Part shown: positions 1 to 11,675 of the stretch, piece by piece
Layout: every line of letters starts with the position of its first letter
Numbering within the stretch: the first letter of the stretch is position 1
DNA from: Sphaerolaimus hirsutus
Taxonomy: Eukaryota > Nematoda > Chromadorea > Monhysterida > Sphaerolaimidae
Length of the DNA stretch: 64,000 bases
Direction of reading: 5' to 3'
Assembly: GCA_964036195.1 (NCBI GenBank)
Contig: OZ038452.1
Coordinates: forward strand, 2,542,001 to 2,606,000
Made by a program: the position numbers and the translations under genes
The notes under the pieces: generated by a model
Told to the model about the DNA's origin: nothing
Databases searched by the model: none
Seen by the model: the letters and a program-made list of their open reading frames with translations, nothing else

Positions 1-112
1 TCAAAATGTTCAAGTATCTTTCTATCAAGTATTTTCACGAAATGTGCATTGTTAACACAAAAACCTGCCATTTTTGTTAAAATTTTGCACAACTAATCAA
101 TGAAATATCTTT

Positions 113-250
113 AAGGGGGATTATTCGAAGGGGGGAATTATTATTTCCTCACTCGTCTTACAGGGGGGATTATTCGAAGGGGGGGAATTATTATTTCCTC
201 ACTCGTCTTACAGGGGGGGGGATTATTCGAGGGGGGGGAATCATTCAAGG
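113..250. repeat. short tandem repeat, G-rich ~50-bp unit
   Basis: Two full units and a partial third of a roughly 50-bp motif (a G-run, ATTATTCGA, a second G-run, then AATTATTATTTCCTCACTCG). The ATTATTCGA/G-run pieces resemble the ends of the TA-flanked element family found throughout the window, so this is probably a locally amplified terminus of that family. Confidence 0.7.
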
Positions 251-329
251 GAGGGAACTATTCAAGCAAATACGTAGTCTTTAAAAAAACAAAAATCTTC
301 AACTTCACCTGGATGCATGTTCTCTGTGG

Positions 330-535
330 CACTCACCTGGATGCACTTGTTGTCACACGAAATTTCGAAAACTCACTAATCAGCTGAGAACGCATTTGAG
401 TTTTCTACAATGAGGTGACCGTCATCTACAGTTGACGGATATCAAAAATGACTCATTCTGGAAAACTCGAACACGTTCAAAGCTCATTTATGAGTTTTTG
501 AAATTTCGTGGGAAAACTAGTGTGCGCATGGCTAT
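330..535. mobile_element. CACACTAG-type fold-back MITE, decayed
   Basis: A palindromic segment whose arms read GAAATTTCGAAAACTC and its complement. The centre (cattTGAGTTTTCTACAATGAGGTG, then GTTGACGG) recurs near 21.5, 48.7, 50.75, 59.6 and 60.5 kb. It ends in AAAACTAGTGTGCGC, like the other members. The 63-codon ORF starting at 432 lies inside the repeat and is not a gene. Confidence 0.6.
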
Positions 536-879
536 TAGCATGAAAGTCATTCAAAAAATTTTGAAAACTGATCCTATGGATTTGAAAATCCAAAATCCAG
601 TTGAAAAAAGTGAAGATTGTTAAAACAATTGAAAACTCCAGTAAATCGAAAATATTCAGGTTGAAAAACTATCCTCAAAAAGTTAGATCTAGATAACTCA
701 GTATTCAGAAAAAAAACCCTGAAAAATGGCACACATCATTAAAAAAACACAGAAAAAATGTCAAAACTTTCCCATCATCACGCCATCCGATAAAATGGGA
801 TAAAATCACATTTCGCCTCAGGGCGGCGGCTGCAGTCGCCGCATGCGTGCATTACGGAATGAGAGTCGACAGCCGGTGC

Positions 880-1194
880 CGGTCCCACAGAGCCTGTAAA
901 TTGTCCATGTAAAATGTAAAATGACATGTAAAATACCCTGTAAAATGCCAAATGTCAGGCAAAGTGTCAAAAGTCATGTAAAATGTCCTGGAAAATCACG
1001 AATGTACGGTTGCCAATTCACATGGCATTCTACACAATTTTCGCACTTCGTGTGACATTTTACACGGTCTTTCACACTAACGAAATTTGCCGCATATTTT
1101 GCACTCGCATATTTCCCGGGGCTTTTTACATGACATTTACTATTTTGCGTGATATTTTGCATTTTACAGGGTCTTTTACAGGGCCTGGGACTGG
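880..1194. mobile_element. TGTAAAATG-family MITE
   Basis: Inverted ends of the type GGTCCCACAGAGCCTGTAAA and its complement (ending CAGGGCCTGGGACT). The interior is made of repeated TGTAAAATG/TGTCA words and mirror-image TTTTACATGACA words. The same design occurs near 11.5, 20.5, 33.9 and 60.0 kb. No clear target duplication is visible for this copy. ORFs on both strands here are by-products of the palindrome. Confidence 0.65.
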
Positions 1195-2421
1195 CCCCCG
1201 ACCACAACTTGTGTTTACGTTTCTCCGATGGGGCGAACTCGCGTGCGCATTGTTTTGTCGCCGCTGTCATTTTATTACTAGCCGCTGTAAGCTGGATGTA
1301 CGCTATGCGACATGAGATCTGGCGGGTTGAGGATTTTTTTAGTTGACCGAGCGCAGTTCACAGGGGAAATTTCGGAAACTGATAAATCTGCTCTGGGTGC
1401 ATTTGAGTTCACCGTAATGAACTGCCAGTGATGGCCTTTCGCGTCAGAATTTCCAACATCCTCTGCACTTTGCTATGCATTTATTATTTTGCCAGCTCAC
1501 TCAGATCTGGGATGGGAGCATTTCGAGGGCAGAGTTGATTATAATCGGGTGTGCTGAATTAGAGGAAGTACACTATGTAGATTTATTTTTGTGTAATAAA
1601 AACTTTAATGTGTAAGATTTTATTATCATTGCATAACATTCTTCAGGTGTTTTTCACTCACTGTATTTATTTGTTGCAAATTTGCAGATGAGCACTATTC
1701 GCTTGCATTTCATTCGTTTTGTATTTGCGATGAATGCATAGCAACAGTTTTTCAAATTCTAGTCGAGAACAAAATCTCCATAAAAAACTCCGCTGACAGA
1801 AATCTATGTCGCCAAGATCATTGATGTAATTATTTCACCCCAAACGACTAGGTACGTCAATAATATTTTATAATGATTCAATATAGATAAAAAATAGAAC
1901 GAAAATATCGTTAGAATATGCACGAAAACGACGTTTGCCATATCTCCAGCTATGTAATTAAGTAACTGCCTTCTAGAGCTCATTTTGTCGTTATTAAATA
2001 AAGTATGTAGCCACAACGTAGCAGTTCACGTATACAAACTAGTTCACGGCTGATATTTCAGAAACTGGCAATTCCGCTTCGAAAATATATTTAAGTTTAT
2101 CGGAATAAGGACTACTGTTGTCGGAAGTCTAACAGGATTCATTCTGGTAAATAAATTCCGACCGCAAAGTACTGTGTAGAGCCACATCACCGAATTTTGT
2201 TTCGTTATTGCATTACTTGGGTATGTAATATCACTACTTTTCTCATATCGTATATTTACTGGCATCGAACAACATCGAAACATAACGTTTTTACCATATT
2301 TTTCGGAAGAAATTCACGTTCACGTTCACGAAATTCACCACTTTACCCATAATCGGAACAATCAATATGGTGTGCGAAAAATTTATCGGTTTTTCTATTC
2401 GGATCAGATACGGTAGACATC
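1195..2421. other. no gene recognised
   Basis: AT-rich sequence. A decayed copy of the fold-back MITE core is visible at about 1360-1440 (GGAAATTTCGGAAACTGATAAATC, then TGAGTTCACCGTAATGA). I see no coding exon with good splice signals. Confidence 0.4.
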
Positions 2422-2679
2422 ATGGTGAGCTCTCCCAAAACGAGTACAGTCGACAGAAATAAAAATGTCTCTTGCACCGGGCAGGAGAGATCCATCTCGC
2501 AAAAAACCTCATTTCAGCCACATTCCAGCCCATCGCCGCATCCCAAGATTCAACGTGGCCATTTCCTATTTCTGCTTAGTGATAAAAGACCGTGGTGGCA
2601 AGCGGTTCATTCGCTCGCGCTGACCACTTTGATATTACCGTTTGCTGGACTTGTTCAGTGGATTTTGCAAAGTGACGCG
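2422..2679 (+). other. possible unassigned first exon or chance ORF
   Basis: An open frame from ATG 2422 reads MVSSPKTSTVDRNKN and later contains a hydrophobic stretch (ALTTLILPFAGLVQWIL). A GT donor follows GCGCAT at about 2680. A second ATG (2467) opens another frame of 52 codons over the same DNA, and the first ATG is itself followed by GTGAGC, a donor-like motif. Base composition is richer in GC than the surroundings. I recognise no family and found no downstream exon, so this stays a weak candidate. Confidence 0.2.
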
Positions 2680-3531
2680 CATGTAGGGTGGGAAATTTGT
2701 TGTTTTTTTTTCCGGCGGTTTTTCTGCTATTGTTCAGCTGACAGTGGGGAGTTGTAAGTTTTCTGGGAACTGAACATATGGAAAGCGATTGTGACAAAAT
2801 GACGTCATTTTATGACATTTCCAGACTTCCTTGTTGTTGAGCAAAGTAGTTATTGATCTCATTTTTTGAATACCAAAAGCAGCCAGAAGCCAAAAAATCC
2901 CCTAAATTTTCAGGTTCCAAAAAGAATCACATTCAGAATTGAGCTAGCTCAGCTGTGCCCGCACAAAGTTCCCCCATTTCATGCAAAATCTTTTTTTTGC
3001 AGCCCAATCTATTTCACCACCAATCATTTTCCTGCTGCATTTCACAAATGACATGCTCACAATAGTCACCTTGATGTCCACGCTGGCAGGCTGGCAGCAC
3101 AAAGCCTGGCTTGCAGTAAATACCTAGTGTTTACTTGCTAAATTCTGCAGTTCTGAAAAAACAACAATTAGATTTTTTTCATGATGGATGGAGTGTTTCT
3201 TCCAGAAAAATGCATTGCATGCGGTCTGAACACGTTTCAACGCACGACAAACCTGCGTCACGCAGTTTTTGCGCAAAAAAACTGCGCGACAAAAAGTATG
3301 TTGTGTACAAGTGGTGCCATGGCACACCCCCTTTGGCGCACCCCCCCCCCCAAATACCACATCTGCAGCACATTGCGATCAAGCCTGCGCATTGAATGCA
3401 CGCGCGAGATGCCGTTTTTTCAGCGACTTGAAAGTGTGTGGCTGCCGGCCCACCAATCTCAGCCAATCCGCGGTTCTGTGCCATTGATTACCGTATTTTT
3501 TGGAATAGCTACTTGGGCAGTTTCCCGTGTA
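2680..3531. other. no gene recognised
   Basis: Mixed low-complexity sequence with T-runs and one C-run at about 3340. The ORFs on both strands overlap each other and show no family motifs. Confidence 0.4.
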
Positions 3532-3610
3532 TAGTGATGTAAAAGCGCCATGGCGCTGGCGCCAAAGCAACACGCGCCATGCGTTTTTGGCGCTTGGCGC
3601 AATTTTTGGA
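3532..3610. mobile_element. fragment of TAGTGATG/GGCGCC element (hAT-5 type)
   Basis: Begins TAGTGATGTAAAAGCGCCATGG and continues in GGCGC-rich palindromic words like the complete copy at 47148-47936. The other end is not visible here. Confidence 0.5.
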
Positions 3611-3934
3611 CTGCCTGTGGGTGTGTTGGTAATGTACAGCACTTATCACAGATGGGGAGATATTCAAGGGGTGCCATTTTTTGAAGATATATATTTATAG
3701 TTGACAGTATGCTATGATTGAGAGCGTTCCACTGTTGAAGCTTCTTATTGAAAGATTTTATCGCGTTAAGCAACGTTCTCGGCTGAATTTCCACTTTTGA
3801 CCAATTTTTTGCCATGGAAATTTGTTGTGCCGGAGGATGCCTTGATCTCGATAAGCCTCGTTGCCGATGACAACATAAATTTTCATATATGATGTAAATA
3901 ATCACGCACAATACATCGCATTTTTGTCTTGTTC

Positions 3935-4276
3935 TTTTGCCATTTTGCAGGGCATTTTACACGACTTTTGACACTTTGCATTACATTTTACATTTCACAA
4001 GCTATTTTACATGGTCTGGGAGTGGCACCTCACCGATTGTGCCTACACACACTAGTTTTCACCGTGACTTCGTGTGAAAACTGGAATTTTTTCAAATGCG
4101 AATTAATGAACACGGTTGAATGATTTATTGAAATTAAATTTGAATATAAATTAATGGAAGTGTAAATTTGAAAACTAAAACACATATAGCATACGATAAG
4201 AGTAGGCTGAATGTCGCCATGTGGCCATTTCAGTTTTCACACATGCCACGGTGAAAACTAGTGTGTAGGGCCAATA
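3935..4276. mobile_element. half TGTAAAATG MITE followed by a fold-back CACACTAG MITE
   Basis: 3935-4020 is the right half of a TGTAAAATG-family element (TTTTGCAGGGCATTTTACACG ... ATGGTCTGGGAGT). 4037-4276 is a palindromic element with ends GCCTACACACACTAGTTTTC and its complement. A near-identical sibling lies at 13869-14108. Both share the interior ACATATAGCATAC.AAGAGTAGG. Confidence 0.7.
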
Positions 4277-4582
4277 GAAGGCCGGCCCACTTCAATCGAG
4301 AAAATACGGTAGCGCGGCATAAACCGTCGCGTTTCAGTGCAGTTTGTCAGCGAGAGCTGGCGGGGCGGCGCGCGCATCGAATTCCATTTTCAACACGGTA
4401 CACAGCGCTGCTCAACGTGATTATGGAAACTCGCCGCTGCAGCTGCAGCCGCGCGGCGCGGTCACAATGCGCCGGCTAAATTGGCCCGCAGTCAGTTTCA
4501 GTTTGTGTTCCGCGCCGCCGCAGCGCAATCAGGCCCCGCCCCGCGCTGATAAGTGCCGCTGGCAAAGAGAGCTGTTTTGTTG
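4277..4582. promoter_or_regulatory. GC-rich island
   Basis: About 300 bp rich in C, G and CpG (GCGGCGCGCGC, GCCGCTGCAGCTGCAGCCGCGC) inside AT-rich surroundings, followed directly by a long T-run. Such islands often mark promoters or untranslated first exons. I see no supported coding exon in it, so the regulatory reading is inference. A similar island lies at 8630-8880. Confidence 0.3.
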
Positions 4583-7500
4583 AAGATTTTTTTTTATTTT
4601 ATATTTTTTTTCTGGGTTTTTTTCCATACCGAAACCTGCGAATATGCGATTTTTGAAAAAAAATACAGTGGATTGGATCAACTTCATGTGGGAAAATAAA
4701 TTATCTATCACACGTTTTTGTGTCCATTTTATAACTGTCAGTTGAAATATGACTGACAATAGATCCATAAAACTCACAATATCAATCCTGAGTAAGCCCA
4801 AATGTATATTAAACAGTAGAAAAATGTGCAGCAATGCAAGTAGAGTAAACCCTAGCTGCCAAGATTATTTAAGGTTTGCTGAGAATTTATCAAGTTTACC
4901 CAGCATTGAAATTCTTAGTTAAAAGTCTTCTTATAACAGCTTATGAATCATGTACAAGACTAATGGCAATTCATAAAACAATTGCATAGCATTGTTTTCC
5001 TTGAGACTCACAAAATAATGAAACATTTTGGAGTGCACTACCCCATTACTATGATAGGCCATATGAAACCAAATTTCTTAGAACTAACCTAATTGCTGGA
5101 TGAGTGGAAAACACTTGCTTCTGGAAGTTTTTGTCAATAATCTTTTAATGTTTGATGCATCAATGTTAAACGTATTTAGTTTTATGTGTAAGCTGTCTCA
5201 AGTGTCTTGTCCAAGGGCATGTCACCAAGTATCCAGCATGAAACATTTCTTTGTTGATTTTGTTTTTGCTAATAATTTGTGAACTTTTTATCTGATTGGT
5301 AAATCTTATAATGTATAAAAATAAAAATATTTTTATCCAATTATTTGTTTAATTTATGGCAACACTGTGAGTCTCAATTTTCTAGGTCTGGGATTGGGGT
5401 GGGGGCAATCTCGTTCCATGGTTCATTGCATTTAGTTCAGCTGATATGGATATCTTTTTAGGCAGATGCACAACTTTGAATACTCACAAGAATTTTGGAA
5501 GGTGGCTTTTCTGTCTATTTGTTTATTGCACATATGTAGTTAGGTGTTTATGTTTAGATTATCATATCCATCTAATATATTTTATGAATCTACACAATTA
5601 TGACAATGTATTAATTCATAGGAAGAAAAGAATAGTAATTTCAAAGTTTTAAAAGTTTTTTTTTCCAGTAGGTAAAGAATAAGAAAATCGATCTATACAT
5701 TTGTATTTTCAAAGATACAGCTATGAAAGTTGATGGAATCCTTTTGGGTGTTTGTGAAGATTTTCTTGAGTATTGAAGTGTCTCAGTTGGAGAGGTGCTT
5801 GCTACTGAAGAATGTTTTGTCATTGGAAGTTCTATTTTTGCATACACAAAATCATCATGATAACACAATCATTAACAGATTGAAAAGTGTTCAATCATTG
5901 GCTGGAAAGAGCATTCAAATTTTGATCAATTTTCCATAAAACATTCTTCAATATTATCTCAAAATATCACAATCTTTATCCACTTCAAAACTTATTTCAT
6001 TTATGCAATAAATATTGTGTCAGAAAAAGACCAAAGCACAATATGTGCAAACTAGATTTTACCCCTTCCCTACATCAAAATGTAACTTAGATAACTCAAA
6101 AACACAATTTTGTAGGCTCTTAAGGTATGAAGTAAATAGGTATCTGCAGTAAACACAAGATATTCCAAACACAATTAGGTTGCATCAGCATTCTATATTG
6201 AGTCGAGTTTAGTGAAACTCCCTAATTGACCAGCTAATCAGCATGCAACACATGCTTGTAATGCTGCCCTGCCCACTTTTCCCCAGTATTCTAAGTGTGC
6301 ATCTACATACATTTTTTTCTGTTTTCTCATGAATTATTTCATCATATTTAAACATATCTCTGTCATGTGGAAGCTATGAAGGAAGATGGTTAAATGTGTA
6401 TGTATGTGGTTCTGTCGTTTTGAAATTGACCTGCTTCTCAATTAATTACATCCAGAACCAGATGTTTTTATGTATTTTTTGTAAAAACATCTGATTTGAT
6501 TATATTGTATATAAATATATATATATATATATATCCACATGTCATTGGCAGAAGTAAGTCAATATGCCAGCATATAAACTACCATTTAGGCATTTGTATA
6601 GTCTTCTCACTAACATATAAAGCATACTAAGTAAATAATTACATGTATAAATACATGCACACGTTGACACACACACTTCTAGATCTCAAGCAGTGAATGA
6701 GGTTTTAAAGAGCAGTGTCTATGGATGGAATGTTTTCATAGTTATGCTGTACTGGTGGCAGTCTAACCCTGTATAATATCATGTAAAATCAGAAATGTCT
6801 AATGTCATATTGCTAGTAATGTTTGTTTTTTATATGAGATTTCACTGAGTATGGCATGGCTAGTGATGGAAGGGCACTGATCACTGATGTGGCATGATGC
6901 CCTTGTGATTTTCAGAGGTGATATCTGGCACCAATTCCTTTTTCACAATTTCTTAGAACCAGTGTCTGGCTGGTGCAATTCCATATTTCCAGTGACTTTA
7001 GCATTACCAGGTGCTGATCACACCACTGTTCCCTGAAGAACACAGGAATTCACCAAACTACACCATTGCTTTAATTTTGGCGGTTATTGCAGTGACATTT
7101 TGACAGTGGGGGCCATCATATTTATTTGATGAATCCTTGCATTTTTGGTAGAGAATGTTAGAGGAAACAAAAATTTTACTTAGGTATGAGGTCATTATCA
7201 GTCCAAAAATTTTCAAGTATAGATTGGCATCAGCTCTAGTATCAGCCTTCAGACACTCTAATATGTTTACATATCCCATGGATTGTTTTGTTTCATCGGA
7301 ACTTTTTTAATTTCATTATGCCCTAAATTAAATACACCCATTATTGATGACAATTATTCAAGCTAATATTTTCGACAAATGTATTGTAGAACCATACACT
7401 TTCATCAAGTTTGGCTAACAGTGGGAGCACTTCTTAAATTATTACATTTGTATTTTATTTTATGCTTTCCTTGATATTTTTGAAATACCTTACATACCTT

Positions 7501-8276
7501 TTATACATTTTAGTATAAATACAAATAATTATGAAAATGTATTTAGGTATGTTTATGTTACTACCAAAAATACCAGTATTTTAACAACTCTGGTATGCAA
7601 TACATTTCTACACATCAGGAAATACAAGTTAGAAGTAGCGAACACAAGTTACATACATAATGCTACTATTTAAACAGAAATGCACAAACTAAAATCACAA
7701 AAAATATGAAAGTTACATTTCATTACAAATTACACTACAAACAACTTAGTTTTTACACTAAAAATACCACAAAACCAATAAAAACAACCAATGGTAACTT
7801 GCATGTGAAATTTCACACAAAATATTTGCAAAATCCCTAGTGCATAAGTACTAAAATTTTTGGCTGTCATTAAAAAAAAGTTTTGATTTGAATTTTTGAA
7901 CAATGTTTTATTACAAAAACAAACTTTTGAAAAAACACCTTCCCTACTTGGGATGAAATGTGAGGGAAAGATGCTGCTGTGCATTTCAGTTTCTTAAAAA
8001 ATTAAAGTGCACTGGCACTTGCCTTGCATGTAGTTAAACTTATATAGCTGAACTAAGCAGTTGTAGCTGGACTGCTGGACATATTCATGCACGTGCATTC
8101 ATTATTCTGGTCCGAGTACTCTGCATGTGCATTATATCACTTTGCATTGGAGGACTGCGTCATTTCTTCAGGAGTCACCTTGGTGCCTGGTGCCAATGTT
8201 TAGGATGGAGATATGGCCCATTGTGTCATTTTTCAGATAAATACATTTGTGTTGTATTTATGTGAGTGAACATGCC
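4583..8276. other. MITE-poor AT-rich block, no gene recognised
   Basis: About 3.7 kb without the C/G runs and MITE termini that fill the rest of the window. It contains a (TA)n microsatellite at about 6511-6534. It could be an intron or an untranslated region of a gene whose exons lie elsewhere. No exon with family motifs is seen. Confidence 0.4.
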
Positions 8277-8555
8277 TAGCATTGAAAAAATCCCTGGGTA
8301 ATTTTTTGGAATAACAGAAAATATAAAAATGATACTTTTTATATTTTACATTCTAGTAATTTCCAGAGATATTTAATTGCCCATATTTTTGACAAATTTT
8401 CTGATATTTTTCAAAGTGTGAGAAAATTCAAACGCTATCTGATTGACATTTGTTTATATTTCTTCTGGCTTTTCTTAAGAAATATTTTATTTTGAGAGTT
8501 TTTCTGAGATTTTATTAAATTATATTTCCTAAAAATCACCCATTTTCCAATGCTA
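8277..8555. mobile_element. TAGCATTG-family (hAT-8) MITE
   Basis: Ends TAGCATTGAAAAAAT and ATTTTCCAATGCTA, matching the full copy at 11676-12776. The flanking octamers AACATGCC and ACCATGCG agree at 6 of 8 positions, consistent with an aged 8-bp target duplication. Confidence 0.65.
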
Positions 8556-8629
8556 ACCATGCGCAGCTATACATCATTTTTTCTTATTTCTGTCCGCCAT
8601 CATTGCACTAATTTCAAATAAATGTCCGA

Positions 8630-8880
8630 AAATCACTCCGCGGCCAAGAAAACATGTAATACGAAATGCAATTGCCACCTTTGGCGCTCAGACGGCGGGG
8701 CGGCGGGCAGCTGTCGCGGCCCATTTTTGCCGCGGCGCTGCGACGGCCGGCGACAAGAGGCCGCCTCGGTTGCATAGGCAGTGCAAAGTAGTAGACATGT
8801 AAGCGGTGCTCCGCGCGCGCGGCAGCCCCCTCCATGCAGTGCGCCGCATATTGTCCGAATAATGCGCTGGCCAACGATGG
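8630..8880. promoter_or_regulatory. GC-rich island
   Basis: CpG-rich segment (GGCGGGGCGGCGGGCAGCTG, GCCGCGGCGCTGCGACGG, GCGCGCGCGGCAG) in AT-rich DNA. ORFs on the minus strand across it show no recognisable domain. Promoter or non-coding exon is an inference from composition only. Confidence 0.3.
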
Positions 8881-9247
8881 CAAACTGTTTGAAAAAAAAA
8901 CGAATTTTTACGAATGGTTTTTTCAATTTTCTTATTTGAATGTCGAATATTCGATATTTTCTCCTGGTGGTTGTTGGGAATCTTTGCATTTTATGCCTAA
9001 TTTTATTACTTCCTAAATTTTTGGAAAAGGTTCAAAGGTGTTGCCGCTGAGCAGGCACATTTTTACCTTTCCGTTTTTCCGCTATCAATGCACCTATTTA
9101 TGTGGAAATAGCAGTTTCTATGCTGCATTGGCATATTTACATACACATTCAACTGAAATAAACATACAAAAATTCAAAAATGATTTTGGTTATTGTTAAG
9201 GGCATTGCTGTCGCAGCATGTCAGCCCTAATAGTGAAGAGCCCAGCC

Positions 9248-9319
9248 GCCTCTGTAGTCTAGTGGTTAGGGCACTCGTGTTCTATACGAGAGGTGCGGGT
9301 TCGATTCCCGCCTGAGGCA
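9248..9319 (+). tRNA. tRNA-Arg(TCT)-like gene
   Basis: A 72-nt cloverleaf can be drawn. The acceptor strands GCCTCTG and CTGAGGC pair with one T:T mismatch. The D-arm starts GTCTAGTGGTTAGG. The anticodon stem CTCGT/ACGAG closes the 7-nt loop GTTCTAT with anticodon TCT (9281-9283). The T-arm is GCGGG/CCCGC around TTCGATT, and the discriminator is A. There is no intron. A second copy, antisense at 57746-58051, shares both flanks (an AGCCCTAATAGTGA-like sequence upstream and AGTGCAATTTTGCAC downstream), so this may belong to a repeated tRNA-bearing unit rather than a single-copy gene. Function is likely but not certain. Confidence 0.75.
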
Positions 9320-9561
9320 AGTGCAATTTTGCACTCTTTCTTTACAATTTGAATTTTTTTCTTGATTTTAAATGAAATTCGAAAACACGAAATATTCGAT
9401 AATTCGAATATTTCAATTTCATTTTGCCATCGTCACGTAGCCGACTGCACATGCAAAACGGTATGGAGTAGCAACGTTATCCTACGTGCCTTGGATTATT
9501 GATACGTTTTCCTTCGGCTAAAAAATTGTGAAATCACATGCGTTGCATGCACAGCCGTTAA

Positions 9562-9829
9562 TACCGTATTTCCTCGAAATCCCCCCCCCCCCCCCTCGAA
9601 ATACCCCCCTCAAAATGGGCACTATGAATTTGTGGTCCGGGAAATGCATAACAGACGTTCAAAACACTCACTGTGTGACGTTAGAACATCGTTTATACCA
9701 TCTACATCCTTATATAAGGCTGTAAAAACTTATAAATGGTGGTTATTGTTGCATTTTTCGCGTTTTTCTCTCAAAATTTTCACTCTGAAAAAATAACCCC
9801 CCCGGGGGGTAATTCGAGGAAATACGGTA
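9562..9829. mobile_element. TA-flanked C-run MITE (TACCGTATTTCCTCGAA family)
   Basis: Starts TACCGTATTTCCTCGAAAT with a long C-run and ends TTCGAGGAAATACGGTA, an inverted repeat. The conserved interior (CACTATGAATTTGTGGTCCG, ACAGACGTTCAAAACACT, ACATCGTTTATACCATCTAC) recurs in at least six other copies in both orientations. The ends begin and finish with TA, as expected for elements that duplicate a TA target (Tc1/mariner-like). No transposase is seen. Confidence 0.8.
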
Positions 9830-10083
9830 GATAGGTAAATAGCTTTCTCGAGAATTTACCTGAAGAACCCTACCAACGCCTAGCCTTGCTCTACTTTACA
9901 AAATTAACCTCACGCTTTACTTACGGCTTTTTTCTCGTTCGCTGAGAAATGGCGCGCTTTAATTAGTGTCGTATTTAGTTAGTAGATTTTTAGTTATTGC
10001 AAAATTCGTAAACGAATATCATGCGTTCACTAATTAAAGGACACGCAAAATATGAGAATCTATTTGAGACAAGTCAATATACA

Positions 10084-10489
10084 TACCGTATTTCCTCGAA
10101 ATACCCCCCCCCCCCCTCGAAATACCCCCCCTCGAAATACCCCCCCCCCAAATAGAGTGTAAAGGGAACGTACATGACAATAACTGTAGTTTGTGTTCTG
10201 TGTACTGCAGAACACACGTTAAAACAATGTCGGTGTCACGTTAGAACAGTGTACATACCATCTACATACTAATATTAGTCTACAGAACCTTATAAATGGC
10301 GGTTTTTGTTGCATTTTTCGACGTCTGCGTACGTTTCAGACGACAATTTCGTACTCGGTTTTCAAAAATATTCTTGTGAAATAATAACCCCCCCCCCTCG
10401 AAATACCCCCCCTCGTTTAACCCCCCCCCCCCTCTCGGGACCACTATGAAACAATCACCCCCCGGGGGGTATTTCGAGGAAATACGGTA
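10084..10489. mobile_element. TA-flanked C-run MITE, longer subfamily
   Basis: Same termini as the copy at 9562, with a different interior (AGTGTAAAGGGAACGTACATG, GCATTTTTCGACGTCTGCGTAC). The 3' part contains several CTCGTTTAACCCCCC blocks. Related copies lie at 49040-49466 (inverted), 56105-56471 and 56635-57095. Confidence 0.8.
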
Positions 10490-10815
10490 TTGAAATCACT
10501 CTGTGTCTATGGCTTTTTCCGCAGTATTCTACACTTTCACCTATATTCACGGACATATTTTTATGGACACTTTTCATGGACAAGTCACTTTCGGGTATAT
10601 ATATGTATTGGCAATTAGTGTGGAAAGTTTTTGCCCTTTCCGGATCCTGTCAAATTGGATCGTCAAATACCTATTTATGTGAGGTTTCAGCCGGGGTATA
10701 TAAGCTGGAATGGCTGCTCTACTTAAAATTCAAGCAGACTATTTTACCTTGAAATTGATCAGGTTATATACGTTTCCAACTGAGTTTACGTCGAAATTTC
10801 ATTGAAAAATCTATA

Positions 10816-11082
10816 TACCGTATTTCCTCGAAATACCCCCACACTCGAAATACCCCCCCCCCCTCAAAATAGGCACTATGAATTTGTGGTCCGGGAAATG
10901 CATAACAGACGTTCAAAACACTTGCTGTGTTAAGTTAGAACATCGTTTATACCATCTACATCCTTATAAAAGGCTGTGAAATCTTATAAATGGTGGTTAT
11001 TGTTGCATTTTTCACGTTTTTCTCTCAAAATTTTCACTCTGAATAAATAAACCCCTGGGGGGTGATTCGAGGAAATACGGTA
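10816..11082. mobile_element. TA-flanked C-run MITE
   Basis: A 267-bp copy close to the 9562-9829 element in length and interior, with termini TACCGTATTTCCTCGAAAT and GAGGAAATACGGTA. Confidence 0.8.
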
Positions 11083-11467
11083 TACGAAAAGGGTGCACGC
11101 ACTGTGCACGTTGTTTTGGACACGATTACTAAGTGGATTAGTACTTCATCGACTTTTATGTAAAATTGTATGCTTGAACTAAAGTTGGTTCAAGTATTGG
11201 TTATTCTGTATATTGAAAAAGTCCAACCAAATGCGCATCCTTTATGTGTATTTTACCACTTCAAACGCATCATGAAATGTTGGCACTGAGCCAAAACATG
11301 TACGTGGATTGTTCTCTAAAAAAGAATGGACTGAACAAAATCAACCGTGAACCAAATGGACTCAGTCCATTCAAATTCAAATTGAAGACATGAGTAATCA
11401 TACCAAGTACCTATCTGTTGTCTTTAGCGAGAAGGGCGCATAAATTGCATAAAATGTCTCAGGAAGC

Positions 11468-11609
11468 AGTCCCACACCCTGTAATTATAATTAATAGTTA
11501 AAAAGCTTTATTACTGCACTTTTGACATTTGGGATGACATTTTACAAATTTGTATGACATTTTACATGTCATTTTACATTCTACTTTACACTTTAAAGGG
11601 TGCGGGACT
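11468..11609. mobile_element. short TGTAAAATG-family MITE
   Basis: Inverted ends AGTCCCACACCCTGTAA and TTTAAAGGGTGCGGGACT around TTTTACA/TGACATTT words. No target duplication could be read. Confidence 0.6.
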
Positions 11610-11675
11610 GACAAGTGGGCTGCATTAATCACACGGCACCCACGCATGTCATCGCCATAGTTCCTGATCTCTTAT

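Noticed and set aside
113..250. CRISPR-like array
   Set aside because: Only about three direct units without variable spacers, in an animal genome, and made of transposon-end sequence.
974..1346. Overlapping ORFs on both strands of 65-110 codons
   Set aside because: They fall inside a palindromic TGTAAAATG MITE; the frames arise from its repeated words.
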